Assembly (NCBI GenBank): GCA_033239005.1 | Contig: BSQZ01000009.1 | Span: forward strand, 877,752-941,751 | Reading direction: 5' to 3' | Length of the DNA stretch: 64,000 nt | Origin: Lamellibrachia satsuma | Taxonomy: Eukaryota > Annelida > Polychaeta > Sabellida > Siboglinidae | Part shown: in pieces, positions 1-63,345 of the stretch | How the letters are laid out: each line of letters opens with the position of its first letter | Position numbering within the stretch: position 1 is the first letter of the stretch | Position numbers and translations under genes: made by a program | The notes under the pieces: generated by a model | Database searches by the model: none | Seen by the model: only the letters and a program-made list of their open reading frames with translations | What the model was told of the DNA's origin: nothing

Positions 1-104
1 AAATCAATTCCAATAAAAAAAATCAATTCCAACTAACTTTAAAAAATCAATTCTGATTCCGGAATTGGAATGGAGGGATCAATTCCGGAATGGAATTGAC
101 CCCA
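1..104. mobile_element. Terminal part of a hAT-like MITE with AATTCC subterminal repeats
   Basis: The stretch is built from repeated AATTCC-like words and ends in GGAATTGACCCC, the reverse complement of the GGGGTCAATTCC that opens the element at 8861. It is therefore read as the right end of the same non-autonomous family, with its left part outside the window. No coding sequence is present. The hAT assignment is borrowed from the related element at 62047-62887, which has proper terminal repeats and an 8-bp target duplication. Confidence 0.55.
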
Positions 105-1092
105 TGCATGCCTGCTTCTACCTAAGCAACATCCCTCTAGAAGGTGTCTGTAACCAACATCCTCGATGCAACTTTTATACTGTCTTCTTTAGTAATAAAA
201 TATGTTATCCATCGACAGGGACACTTTTTCATGATAACTTTGCAATCCACTTTCTTCGCATTTGTGTTTTAATTTGAGAATTGCTGGCCTCAGTGTCATG
301 AGCATGAGTCTGGTCGGAAATTGTCGTTCCCCGTAATGAAAGCGTTCTTTCCGCGAATACCAGTAATCTGATGTGTTTGGCACAATGTACAAAACATCAC
401 TGACTGCTGATCATTATATGACAGCCATATGTACACTCTCTCCCAACTTTTCAAATAGCCATGTACAAGGTGTTCCGGTCGCGCTTTTCCAACTTTTGTT
501 TCACTGCTGGCTTTGCAATGCCAGTCAAATAATGATGCATGTCGCAGAATAACAACGAGCAAATCAAATAATAACACAAAACTAATATAAAACGAAAATG
601 TAATAGCGATAAGTATCTAAGAATGCATGCTGGGTTGGCATGAAAGTTGTTTTGATTGTACAGGTGGTGGCGCCATGCAGAAAGGAGAAAGGCAGCGGCA
701 CAACCAATCTACAATATGGAATTGATTCTCATAAATTTACAAAAGAAACATGTTTTATTCTTTGGTATAAAGGTGATATATTTGTTAAAATAACAAATTC
801 TGATTAAAATGTACAACTTCATCAACTATTGATTGAAATCATATTATATTACATCTTATAGTATATTTCCATTTCCACAACACCAAAAAATTCATTAGAA
901 TTCCGTTAATTAATAATTCCAAATGATACTCTGTTCTACCAGCCTGCTTCGATTATGCATATTTTTCCTGCGCTTATCTGCAAGCTTTAACATGACGTCC
1001 CTGATGATTAGGAAATGCTAAGTGACTGGGACTTTCCATTCATTCACCGTACTGTTGACAGTGATAGCGGTTGTTTAGAAGCGAGCATCAGA
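105..1092. other. AT-rich sequence without recognisable features
   Basis: Only short open stretches occur, on both strands, with no motif, splice-consistent exon or repeat structure I can recognise. Confidence 0.5.
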
Positions 1093-1290
1093 ATGGTTTA
1101 TTGTGCAGCATTTGAGTGTTATGCAAACAGTAGTAAGAATAAAGTAACATGTAGTTGGTTTAAGTTCCCTATGGAGCCAAGTTTGTTTTAAAAAGCAAAA
1201 GTCAGGCCGACGAAGCACAGCCGGCTTTGCTCACTTTGAGAAAACTTATTTTGACTGTGACCGGACCAGAAAAGGTGCAGCCCTGAGCCC
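1093..1290 (+). pseudogene. Decayed THAP-type zinc-finger domain
   Basis: From the ATG at 1093 the reading begins MVYCAAFECYANSSKNK and reaches a WFKFP motif, the start of the C2CH THAP domain (C-x4-C, then the FHxFP-like motif). A TAA lies at 1189-1191. The same frame beyond it still shows SRLCS, and after a frame change HFEKTYFD, matching the second half of the domain (CSxHF). The domain is therefore complete in outline but broken by a stop and a frameshift. THAP domains bind DNA in host regulators and in P-element-like and Kolobok-type transposases. No transposase core is seen nearby, so the parent gene type is unknown. It lies next to repeat R1 copy A, which runs on the other strand. Confidence 0.6.
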
Positions 1291-1454
1291 TGGGATGATG
1301 TGCCCATATTATTACCAGTAGTGGAAGCTATGTTGATGCTACCAATCCGTACCACACAGGCAGCTAGTTCGGCCCACAACTCTGGTAACTTTGGCCTCTG
1401 AGCACAACAGGCATAGAGATCTTGGTCCATACGATTTTGTAGCAAGCACATTAA

Positions 1455-2640
1455 GTTTAATGTGTCTTTCTGTGAATAAAGCATTCTATTTATTATCTCA
1501 TTTGTTAATTGATTTATTTCCACATTAAACCAAAATTGTTACTTTGTAACTGCTTTTATAGCATTCGTTTCACATAAAATACGGCGATATATATATTTTT
1601 TTCCATTTTAATACGCAGTCAACGAGACGATCATTAGAATTTATACATTTAGTTGTATCCTTAAAATTCATATCATATATAATATATTACACCAAAAACT
1701 ACAATGTTATGTACAATTAAATAATTTAAATAAATTAAATTACAATTATCATAATATCTTGTTTCTATATTTCAGATATTCATGCGTTTCCCCTCATCAG
1801 GGGAAATTCTCCCCAGTTTTTGTTTTTAATTAAATCAAATACAGAGCAATGACAGTGATAAGCGATTATTGTATTGTGAATACAACAGAGCCACCTGCAT
1901 AATAGTCATTGATCTATATAGTGTTTTTCGTCAGATCATTTTGAATGTGAAGCATGGTCTTTTATTCACACCAGCTCACTGTACAAAACAGACAAAGCAT
2001 TGTACTTCAATAGGATCTAGTTAAACTTGGCATCCCTTTGATGACAAGTACAGGAATAACAAACCGTTAAAGTGAAGGCTAATCCATTACTAACTAGAAC
2101 TGAGATCTTGCGTGTCACATCAGTCACTGAAATCACCAAGCCAAAACAATAGGGCAGTTGGGCAGGATTCTCCGAGGGCTGAAATTACCACCACCCATCA
2201 GTGCTACTCTTGCCATTGTGATGTTTACTTTCTGACCTAACCATGAAAATAACCACCTAGAGCTGCCAAACTACTTATATATTTACCATACATAGACACG
2301 TCATGTGGTCAAACATTACTCTTACGATAACAAATTGCAAAACAAAACCTAGCTATATCTTCTATGCCTAGCTCCATGAAGCTAGGCATAGGAGATGACA
2401 AGTTTTTGTTTATGTTAATCTTTATTTAGAAGTAAGAGTAAGTAATGTTTGACCACGGCACATATGTACATATGATGGATATATGAGGAGAATTCTGGCA
2501 GCTCTGTGGTTGTTTTCATGGTTCAGTCAGAAAGTAAATAAGTTTGAAGTCAGCCAAAGGCCAGAGGCGTCACTAAACTGCTTCAAAAGAGCCGAATTCG
2601 AAGATGATTCTGTGGTATCACTAGCCACTAGCAGTTCGAA
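1455..2640 (-). repeat. Dispersed repeat R1, copy A
   Basis: Read on the minus strand, this stretch matches 61690-63640 read forward, once two insertions there are removed. Shared landmarks are the AAATGAGA segment near 1500 (63580 in copy B), the segment ending AAACAAGAT near 1755, CCCCTGATGAGGGG near 1785, the TGTATTGTGAATACAAC palindrome-like stretch near 1870, and GGGATGCCAAGTTTAA near 2030. Copy A also contains about 0.5 kb (2080-2575) absent from copy B, including the small foldback at 2226-2536. I recognise no protein product. Its main value is as an uninterrupted reference for the insertions in copy B. Confidence 0.7.
2226..2536. mobile_element. Small foldback MITE
   Basis: The left arm 2226-2268 (TACTTTCTGACCTAACCATG onward) is nearly the reverse complement of 2496-2536. 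Pairing resumes between 2298-2323 and 2432-2456, and the centre holds a perfect short hairpin around CTATGCCTAGC at 2362-2391. About 311 bp, without coding capacity. It interrupts the R1-like sequence of copy A. Confidence 0.7.
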
Positions 2641-3273
2641 ATTGTTACATTATAACGTTTTATTCTGGAAAATTGACATCGCTATCACTCACTATAGTAA
2701 TGCGAGTGAAACTATACTGAAGCATGGCATAGAAATCACTGACTGAACGTAGACCCATATCATCATTGATGTCACAAAACCACGTGATCGCTCATCTCAT
2801 TAACTTCAAATTTTTACGCACACTTTGCGAGTTAGATGCATTAAACCTCATCGTCCATGTCCTGAATCAACATATAATGAACACAAATATATTATAATGA
2901 ATTAAACAGGATGTCCTGTACCTGAAGAATATGGGTGCTTCTTTGCCAACTGTATGCCTTCTATAAGGTGGGAGGGGGATCTTTCTGGTTCCATATCACC
3001 CTTCCTCGTGGAGGACCTGGGCTGGGATGCCCCTGCCTCTTGGGATATTCTGAGCAGCTGTTTCAGACTCTCATTATTGAGCAGCAAGTTATGTCACTAC
3101 AGAAGAATGTTAGTAATATATACATATAATGAAATAAAATTTATGTAATTAATAGGATCGTATGTGAACTCTCTTGTCCATCATTATAAAATATATTGAT
3201 ATAGTTTCTTTTAATCCAGTCCTGTGTTTCTTATTAGGTATTGCTGTATGCAGGGGGTATGCCTCCATAAGTC

Positions 3274-3600
3274 CGATATAGCAAAGAATTGAAATGGGCC
3301 AAATAGTTATGTTTTTTATTACAAAGTAGACTGCGTATCACATAGCCACTTTGGGAAGAACATTAACAGGAACACGAGCTCTTCAAAGCAAACCAGGCAA
3401 GAACTGAAACACGTACAGCCCCATCTGGCAAGTTTCTCAGAGCCCACATTCCTACAAGTATGACGATAATATATATACTCCAAGAAGTCATCATGAACAT
3501 ATAACATATGCATAGAATACAGACATTCCACCACTGATATACAAATTGAATTTAATAACAAACCTGTGACCACCACACCAAGACCTTTTATCATATTCAC
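3274..3600 (-). repeat. Dispersed repeat related to the direct-repeat pair at 58.5-59.6 kb
   Basis: The reverse complement aligns with 58545-58864 and 59285-59603: the CACTTTGGGAAG segment, the GGCAAGTTTCTCAGAGCCCA segment and the ATTCCACCACTGATATAC-like segment occur in the same order. It is more diverged than those two copies are from each other. If the 58.5-kb repeats are LTR-like, this would be a solo copy. No coding sequence is evident. Confidence 0.65.
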
Positions 3601-5480
3601 AATGTTGTGCTTATTTTGTGGCGTACTTGTGTTGCCCTATAGTTGGGGTCTTCCTGTATTTCCCTTCTATTCTGTATGCCCGTGATCATTGCTCATGTGT
3701 AGCCCTTTGCGCTACTGCCAGCTCATGCGACAACACCTGATGCATGAAATATATAAACGTATGTGTACCTTGAAGATTACATGTTGAACTATCTGCCATT
3801 ATATCTGAAAAAGACGCAGGCACGTGTGGTTATTACTTGGTGTTTAATTTGTGTTAGTGTAATAGTACTGAAGTCAAAAAATTATGAAAAATTACCCTTT
3901 ATTTATCCATATTTTCCATGGTTTTGAAGATACACATGTAAAAGTAGGGTTCCCATGTATGCTTACACCAAAGCGGAAAATGCCATTACAATGCTATGTT
4001 GTCTATTTTAAAAAGAGTTATTACAGCAAAACCTATGTGTCGGTGTTTCGTGAGAAGTGACCATATGCAGTGTTTTATGCACCTACGATCATCATAGTGA
4101 TTAATTAATTTATTTAAACATAAATACTTCATTTCTTTTGCATTTTTTGTGTGTTTGCTTTGGTGGATTATACTCATATGTGAAGGGGTAGAGCAGTTGG
4201 TTGCGCATGTGCAAGGGCAACTTTGCAGGTGCAAGGCAGCAGCGCCTTTTCGAGGTCGATTGGCTAATAATCGCAGTTATTTTGATCATCACAGGTTGAT
4301 ATGTATGCACCTGGACAGACACCAAATGGACAAGTATTGTGAACAACTTCTATGCATGGGAACAGTTATATGGATGACTAGATCATGATGATGACAATAT
4401 TCTTAGTAGCATCATATAAGACATTCACACAGTGCAGGCTTGGGTTCCAGTAAAAGTTAGCGGATTTAAATGCAATGTTTGACTTCGATTTGAAATTATT
4501 CCAGTGCATCTGGCTATAGTTTTCTAATGTTTTTCACGTGAAAAACAAAAAAGCACAGACCAATTTACACCAACTTTATTAAGTCAAGTTACATAAAACA
4601 TATGCTTTATTACTAAATAAAAATTACTGATAGGTCAATAACCTAGTACATGTAGATGATATATCATATTACACATGTATACAGTTATTTTTCTGTAATA
4701 ATTTGTTCAAAGGTAATAACAATAGATTCTAGTATATAATATATTACATTTGTCACTACAAACTGACACAAAATAAGGTTTGTTTGGATATGTTCATATG
4801 TTTCCCTATTTCTATTAAGTTGGTAACAGCCAGGTAGCCGTAAGCAATATGCATATAACGGCTATTTGACATGAATAAGACCAATACGGTGATGATATTA
4901 TGGCATCAGGAAATATTTGGTCAGTGAAACAGTGCAATTATTCTTACATTACTTAATTACTCTTGCAATTATTGTGTTGTGGTCAGGTTTTTTAAAGGCC
5001 TTTCACATGGGCAATTTGCCGGTGTGAAAACCCTCCATGCCTGTGTGAAATTAAAAAGTAAATAAAAAAATATTGTGTTGTGTATATATGCGCGGTAATG
5101 CACCTGATAAAAGTAAAAACAAGTAAAAAAGTGGTGTGGTAAACAGACTTGCAGTGAGCTTGGTGTGTTTGATCTGTTCAGGAAACTGCCGTTGGCAAGT
5201 ACAAGTGGTAGAAGTGACACTGTGAAGATCACTTTGAGTGCAGCAGAGTATTGTAGTTGGATGAGCTCCATCTGCACAACCTCCGATGTGTTGTCGACTT
5301 CGACCTGAAATATGAACAACCTGACACTAGCAAGCCCTGACATCAGTCAGCAAACCTGAGTCTCAGCAGCTCAATGAACTTTATGTACGTGTCCAGACTT
5401 GCTGGAATGCTGGAAAGTGTGCACAGTTCACTTTCCGCAACTGTGACTCTCACAGTTGCAATTTTATCTCGAAAGGCAAT
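3600..5480. other. No recognisable feature
   Basis: AT-rich sequence with only short unremarkable open frames on both strands. Confidence 0.45.
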
Positions 5481-5527
5481 ATAATATAATGTAATGTAAT
5501 GTAATGTAATGTAATGTAATGTAATAG
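5481..5527. repeat. (TAATG)n microsatellite
   Basis: A run of about eight TAATG units, directly readable. A (TA)n tract follows at about 5612-5650. Confidence 0.95.
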
Positions 5528-5609
5528 TTTAAAATTATTATGATTAAAAAGGAATGCGAATACAAGAAATGGTATGATGTATAGATATCATGCATCTCCA
5601 GACAGTATT

Positions 5610-5649
<40 letters not shown>

Positions 5650-5654
<5 letters not shown>

Positions 5655-6807
5655 GCAAAATAACAACACAAGTCCAGCGTAGATTGAAATAGGTCAAAGA
5701 ATGACATTTAGATTTATTAATTAAGGAGCATGAAATTAGGCAAGCATACACCATCAAAATAAGATACATCCAATAATCTCAGCAAGCATGCCGGCCCCCA
5801 AAAGGTGTTTACACATAATTAGTAAATCATGCCTATCAGCTACCCACTACCAGTACTATCTGTACCACTACTGAGTTATATACAATTCACATGGTATCGG
5901 TGGGGGTCACTCCGCCGTGAATTAACCACCCAACATTCGTGAACAAATCATAATAAAAATTGTGGAAACACAATGCACAATGTATAAAGGTATTACATAT
6001 CTAGACATTAGTCAACCAATAACTACTAACACATCAGACCGAGAGGTAGGGCCAAACAGCCACACAAATGTACTCGTAAGAAGTACCCGCACTAAAAACC
6101 CTGTGTACACTACTGAAAACTTAGTGAAGGGAAAAGCATTAATGCGAAACCTTGTGTACCAAACTATAACAGGGAAAAGCGTAAAAAAATTCAAAAACTT
6201 TGTGAACTAACTCTCTGTCTTCAGTGTTTCACAGTGTATCCCTACATAATGCACCACTTGATTTCTTTAGAAACAACTGGGTAACAACTGTTAACACAAT
6301 ATTAGGGAGGGAAGGTGGGATTTTTCAAACGGATTGGAATAAACTGAACAAAACTGATCTGGCAATAAAATCAACAAATTCAGCGATAACGAATAATCGG
6401 TAACAATAGAAATTCGGAAATATTTGCAGCGCAAAGGTCTCACCACGACACAAGCTAACTTGAAAATCGAGAGAGGCTAGCTCTAGGTCACGTGGTTGGT
6501 GTATCCATACGCGTGAGCGAGTAATTAGGCCAATACTCTCTCTACCATAAAAGGTCTAACCTCAAATCGCCTTCATTGCCCTGTCATCTTGCATAAAATC
6601 CTTTATGTGCTGCTGTCACATAAATTCATTTATGCAAAATAACAACACAAGTCCAGCGTAGATTGAAATAGGCCAAAGAATGACATTTAGATTTATTAAT
6701 TAAGGAGCAGGAAATTAGGCAAGCATACACCATCAAAATAAGATACATCCAATAATCTCAGCAAGCATGCCGGCCCCCAAAAGGTGTTTACACATAATTA
6801 GTAAATC
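5650..6807. mobile_element. Putative TRIM-like element with 179-bp direct terminal repeats
   Basis: Positions 5650-5828 and 6629-6807 are direct repeats differing at only a few bases by eye. Both start TTTATGCAAAATAACAACAC and end AGTAAATC. They flank about 800 bp with no recognisable reverse transcriptase, gag or integrase; the longest interior frame (5962-6210, 82 codons) has no known domain. The outer edges both abut (TA)n tracts. Long direct terminal repeats on a short non-coding body suggest a miniature LTR element, but the repeats lack clear TG...CA ends and I found no primer-binding site. A segmental duplication is the alternative. Confidence 0.4.
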
Positions 6808-6871
6808 TATATATATATATATATGTATATATATATGTATATATATATGTATATATATATATATATGTATA

Positions 6872-6922
<51 letters not shown>

Positions 6923-6988
6923 GGTTATTCACTATTACCATTGTATGATATATGTGTGTGTGTGTGTATATATATATATATCGTGTTG

Positions 6989-7042
<54 letters not shown>

Positions 7043-7127
7043 CAAGCAACATGAGGTGCAATCTCAATTATGTAATTATGCAAATTTCAGACATATATCA
7101 TATAATGCTAATAGTGAATAACACTCC
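6808..7127. repeat. (TA)n/(TATG)n tracts inside an inverted repeat
   Basis: Several TA tracts occur between 6808 and 7040. The segment 6919-6956 (GGGTTATTCACTATTACCAT onward) is the near reverse complement of 7089-7127, so the tracts from 6960 to 7040 form the loop of an inverted repeat of about 38-bp arms. Confidence 0.8.
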
Positions 7128-7144
7128 TTGCACTGACAACTGAC

Positions 7145-8690
7145 AAAATGTATGTGCCCGAATTAACACACCTGTCATAATAAACATTATAGTGAAATAA
7201 AAAATAAGGTCATTTTAGATCCCTGTCAATATAAATAGGGGATAAGTGGGGCGACAATATTTTCAATATACATACTAGAATGTGACAAATCCAAACATGA
7301 TAAAAATAATGCGCATTATGAACAATAGTTTTTTATTTCCCAACATGCTTGGTACACTTTAAATTATTTTGACCGATAACTGAGTTGCAGTATGTGCTTT
7401 CACTATGAAAGGCAGGACATACTATTTGTTTATTTTATATACCCATATCCCGGACACAGGCCACATTATGTACACTCTCGCTGTCAAATTGGCACATTTG
7501 TAACAATATATATAAAAAGTTCATCAGCTTGGACCGAAACTGTCAACGTGTCACTGGTGTTACTTGTCTACGGGTCGACTTATCATCTTACAACCACAAA
7601 AGAAAATACTTATGTAACAGAAAATCAAACGAATGCTTCCTATGATGGGAATATAGTTAATTCTTTGATTATCCATGACTCAACAAGTTGTTTTAAATTA
7701 CTGAGCAGATATTTTGTTAGGAATCAGTGTCTTCAATTTTTTGGTTACTGCATGATTTCGGAGCTTCAGTAAAATCTGGAGCATTTCGGCAGGAGCCCCG
7801 TCATACATGAGGAGGCGTATCGAAGTGAAAATGTTTTCTTAATTTTGTCTTCTTCAAACACAAATTGGTAAATCAGTGTGCATGTTTATTATGTGTCACT
7901 GGTGTTATCAACTTTGCAAATTACAAGATCACTTCTGAAGGGAAAGCTGCCATTGGATGAATATTTATGAATTGATTAATTAAAATATGGCATTCACATC
8001 ACTATATGCAGTCCACTTCTGTAGAGCATGCATTGTACTTCACTAAACATATCACCATGACTTCCAAAAAAAACTGTGATGCCAAATTCTCACCCAAATA
8101 TCTTTATCTCCGAGTTTCCCCACCATTTCGCATTATAGCATGAACACTTTGTGCAAGTCCATGCAACTATTGTTTGCGAGCTTGTTCCCTCGACAAAGTT
8201 TACCATTTTAACACCCATGGAATGTGTAAAAATTGCTCCTTCAGCAACATGTAGCAGAAAATATAGCTTGGAAGAGATAGTTAATATATTTTCAAAATTG
8301 AATTGCTTGGAACTCAATTTAATCATTAAATTATACTAAAATTATATAATTGTATGTGTTGTGTTTTAATGAATAAAAGTGGATCTAAATTAGCCATTTA
8401 TCCACCTGCATATTTGGTCTCTCAATACATTACATTTAGCCACAGCAATACTTAGTCACAATACTATTTGGTTGCAATGACAAAATAAGAGAAATGAAAT
8501 TATAATTAATATTTCAGAGAAAAGCAAACAAACATATGCATGGGTGTGTGCAGCGTGCATGCAAGCATGCGTGTAATGACAGGTACTTAGTGTATGACTG
8601 GAACACATAGACAGATGGACTAATAATAATAATTATATCTCAGTGTGGTGTCTCAAAAGCACTTAATATAAACTAAAGATATGTTGTCTT
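7145..8690. other. Upstream flank of the Sec14-spectrin gene; no feature recognised
   Basis: Contains a 126-codon open frame at 7392-7772 with no recognisable motif and no splice context. A promoter or non-coding first exon of the host gene could lie here, but I see no TATA box or initiator I can defend. Confidence 0.4.
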
Positions 8691-8696
8691 TTATAG

Positions 8697-59949
<51,253 letters not shown>

Positions 59950-60099
59950 GTAGGTTTTGGCTGCTACAGGTACTCTTCCTCCTTGTTCCCTTCTGTACAG
60001 GGGTGAGGGTCAGGTACAGTTACAATATTGTTGAGCCACTCTTTCTGTTCTTTCTTTCCATAGTTTTCTATCGGCAGCCCCCTCTCCATCTTTCATCCT

Positions 60100-61310
60100 C
60101 CCCTATCTTCTCATATCCATCCTCAAGCAGTCCTCCCATTTCAGCTGTGGCCTTCCCCTTTTCCTGCATCCTTGATGTTTTCCCACCTCTGCTCTCTTTG
60201 CTAGTTTACCTGCATCTATCCTTACCAAGTGGCCTGCCCATTTCATCTGGCTTCTCACCAATCTTCCTGTTAGACTGCATTGCATCCCAACCTCTTTCCT
60301 AAGGTCGTTCATCCTTCTTTTATCCACCCTCTTTGTTCTTCTTATTTGTCAAACCCAGTTGTTTTCACAAACTTACAGCTTTTGTTGTTGTTCTGTCAAT
60401 GCCACTGTCTCCAGACCATGCAGGCGTTCCGGTGTAACACATGCTTTCAGGACTTTCCCTTTCAGCTTTTTTAAAAATTTTTTGTCCAACATAACACCAT
60501 CTACCTGTTTTCAAGGATTCCCTCCAGCTAGTATCTGATGTCGCACCTCTACCTGTGAATGCCCATCCTCCATAACCATTCCTCCAAGGTACACAAACCC
60601 ATCCATTTGCTTGATCTCCTTACCATCCAACCTGATGTTCAACTCCTCTCTCTGGTGTCCAACCCACATCACTTCTGTCTTCTCCAGGCTCATTCTCAGT
60701 CCGTGCTTCTCGAACACCCCCTTCCATTCCTCCAACACTTCCTGTAGTTCTTGTTTGCTCTCTGCTATTATGGCCAGATTGTCTGCATACATCATCTTCC
60801 TGAGAACATCCTTTGTGCTGGTCTTCCTGCTGATTAGTTCTATCAACATGATAAACAGTAAAGGGCTAAGGGCACTTCCTTGCCTCAAACTAATGTTAAC
60901 TGGAAACTTTTCCGACAACCCAAATCCAACCACCACTCTTCCTTTCGTTCTCTCATACATTAATTCCACCATCCTGGCTTCTGCTTCTAGCACTCCCATC
61001 CATCTCACTGTTGCCGTCACCATCTCTCTTGGGGCAGTGTCATAGGCCTTCTCCAGGTCCACATATCCCACTGTCATTCTCCCTTGCATCTCCAACCTTT
61101 TCTCTACCATCTGTCTTAATGCAAACATCCCATCAGTTGTCCCTCTACCCTTCTCTGTTGTTCTTCACCCAATTCTTGCTCTACTCTCTTTCAAATCCTC
61201 CCATCCAGGATCCTCTCTAGCAGATTCATGATGTGAGTTAGAAGTGTGATGCCTTGGTATTTCCCTGGGTCTTGCACATCTCCCTAGGCATAACTCTGAT
61301 ATAATGTTGT
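60100..61310 (-). pseudogene. RTE-like LINE, reverse transcriptase with YADN in place of YADD
   Basis: Minus-strand order: GITLLTHIMNLLERILDGRI (61250), FALRQMVEKRLEMQGRMTVG and YVDLEKAYDTAPREM (61120-61040), LRQGSALSPLLFIMLIELIS (60885), MMYADNLAIIAESKQELQEV (60795), GLRMSLEKTEVMWVG (60690), ending with the C-terminal MKWAGHLVRI and RKRGRPQLKWEDCLR in another frame (60240-60125). The second catalytic aspartate is asparagine, so polymerase activity is predicted lost. The endonuclease is missing; a (TA)n tract begins about 110 bp beyond the 5' break. Confidence 0.88.
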
Positions 61311-61415
61311 CTTAATGTTATTGTTTGATCTGAGATGGCACGCAGCAGCTTGATCCAAGGGAAACATTCCTCCAGTCAATCTGAAAATAATTTTTCTTGT
61401 GCACAATAAAGTATA

Positions 61416-61640
<225 letters not shown>

Positions 61641-62046
61641 AGGCTACTGGCATCACTAAACTACTGGCATCGCTAAACTGCTCGAAGATGATTCAAATTT
61701 GAACCACTAGCAGCAAGTGATATAGCAGAATCTTCTTCGAATTCAGCTATTTTGGAGCAGTTTGTTATTCCTTTACTTCATGAAAGGGATGCCAAGTTTA
61801 AGTAAATATTGTTGAAGTACAGTGTACAATGCTATGTCTGTTTTGTATAGTGAACAGGTGTGAATATAAGACCATGCTTCACATTCAACATGTCCTGACA
61901 AAAAACACTGTATAGATGAAAGACCATATGCAGGTGGCTTTGTTGTATTCACAATACAATAATCGCTTATCACTGTCAGTGCTCTGTATTTGATTTAATT
62001 GAACAAATTTTGTGGGAGAATTTCCCCTAATGAAGGGCAACGCATG

Positions 62047-62887
62047 CAGGGCTGGGTCCAATTACACAAAATGATATCAATTACAATTACATTAAATTTT
62101 TTATTTCAATTACAATTACAGTCATAATTTTCCAAATCAATTACAATTACAATTACACTCTTTAAATTTCAATTACAATTACATTATGCGGAACCAAATA
62201 TATTCAGCATTTGTTAATTATGTATTTTTGCGCGTTTTGCTGAATTTCAATATTTTGTACACAGTTGATAAACAAATATAACGGTAATGTTTGTACATTT
62301 TGTTAAATTGTGACTTTGAATTATACTAAATAAAAAGATAGCCGTTTAAAACATATTTTTATTATATAAAAATACAATGCAATATCCAGACATAATCCTA
62401 CAGGACATATTCCAATGCAGACATTTATCCGTGCGCATTTCTTAAATTTTTCTTTGGAAAATACTAATAATAGGGTTTGATGTGTTTACTTTGAGGTTGT
62501 AGCTCCTGCTCTAAGCTGACATTCTTAATTGGTCTGCCCTTTGCTTTGTGTGAGTTGGGAATGGGAAGAGAGGCCATATAAACGGTCCTTGCCACCTGAC
62601 CTGTCTCCAACCCACCACAACACAAGGGGTGTAATTGGCTTGCTAACTCTGCAACGTTTCACTGAGCTGTTATTTTCTGAAGCAAAATCAGGCTACAGGG
62701 CTTTCCATGTTGTTTGAATACCAGCTTAGCCTTTTTCTGACAATGTCTGTGCATTGTTTATTGCTTCCTGGCTGTTACCAACTTACTGAAAAGGCTAATT
62801 GCTAAGGCTACCCACCACTAGCACCACTGACCAGTACCCACATATTTGTGATATGAAATTACAATTACATAATTGGACCCAGCCCTG
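62047..62887. mobile_element. hAT-superfamily MITE (841 bp) with 8-bp target duplication
   Basis: Termini are CAGGGCTGGGTCCAATTA and its perfect 18-bp inverse. Target duplications are AACGCATG (62039-62046) and AACGTATG (62888-62895), differing at one base. Copy A of R1 has the single uninterrupted AACGCATGAATATCTG. Subterminal zones are made of CAATTACAATTAC words. No transposase frame; the interior shares sequence with the element at 8861. The 8-bp duplication and CAGGG start are diagnostic of hAT. Confidence 0.9.
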
Positions 62888-62913
62888 AACGTATGAACAT
62901 CTGAAATATAGAA

Positions 62914-63345
62914 ACAAGATTTAACAAGATTGCCATCCAAAGCTAAGGCCCAGATAGCAAGTCATTTTTCAGACTGTTTAACTAATTTGTCTAGATCGTT
63001 TTGTAAATGGTGTTTATCACCATCATTGTTAACCTTTCTAAATACTTTTTTGTCATCTGCAAATTTCAGTATGTTGCTTGTTATATTATCGACCAAGTCA
63101 TTGATACATATTAAGAATAATAACGGTCCTAATACTGATCCCTGTTGTACACCACTCAAAACTGATTTCCAGTTTGAAACCTCCCCATCTACTATAATAT
63201 GCTGTCTTCAGTCAGTCAGCCATTTTGCTATCCAGTTGATTATGCCATCCCCGATACCATGGGCTTTTAATTTAAGTAATCTTTGATGTGGCACTCTGTC
63301 GACAGCTTTCTGAGAACCTAAGTAGATAGTATCTACTATAATGAT
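62914..63345 (-). pseudogene. CR1-like LINE, copy 3 (internally deleted)
   Basis: On the minus strand from 63345: DTIYLGSQKAVDRVPHQRLL-like start, KAHGIGDGIINW, then SGVQQGSVLGPLLFLICIND (63155), LKFADDKKVF (63070) and NDLDKLVKQSEK. From there the sequence jumps straight into the 3' UTR (TATCTGGGCCTTAGCTTTGG) and the tail ATCTTGTTAA. About 0.7 kb relative to copies 1 and 2 is missing. GVPQG has become GVQQG. It shows no target duplication against the empty R1 copy A. Confidence 0.85.

Noticed and set aside
1780..1810. CTGATGAGGGGAAAC on the minus strand as a hammerhead ribozyme core
   Set aside because: The CTGATGA and GAAA parts are there but stem II has no loop and no stem I or III with a cleavage triplet could be drawn.
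2902..3087. Possible minus-strand exon with donor-like CAG/GTACAG
   Set aside because: The only acceptor-like site upstream places an in-frame TGA as the first codon, and no neighbouring exon or family match was found.
7392..7772. 126-codon open frame upstream of the host gene
   Set aside because: No recognisable domain, no splice signals linking it to other frames, and composition like the surrounding AT-rich DNA.
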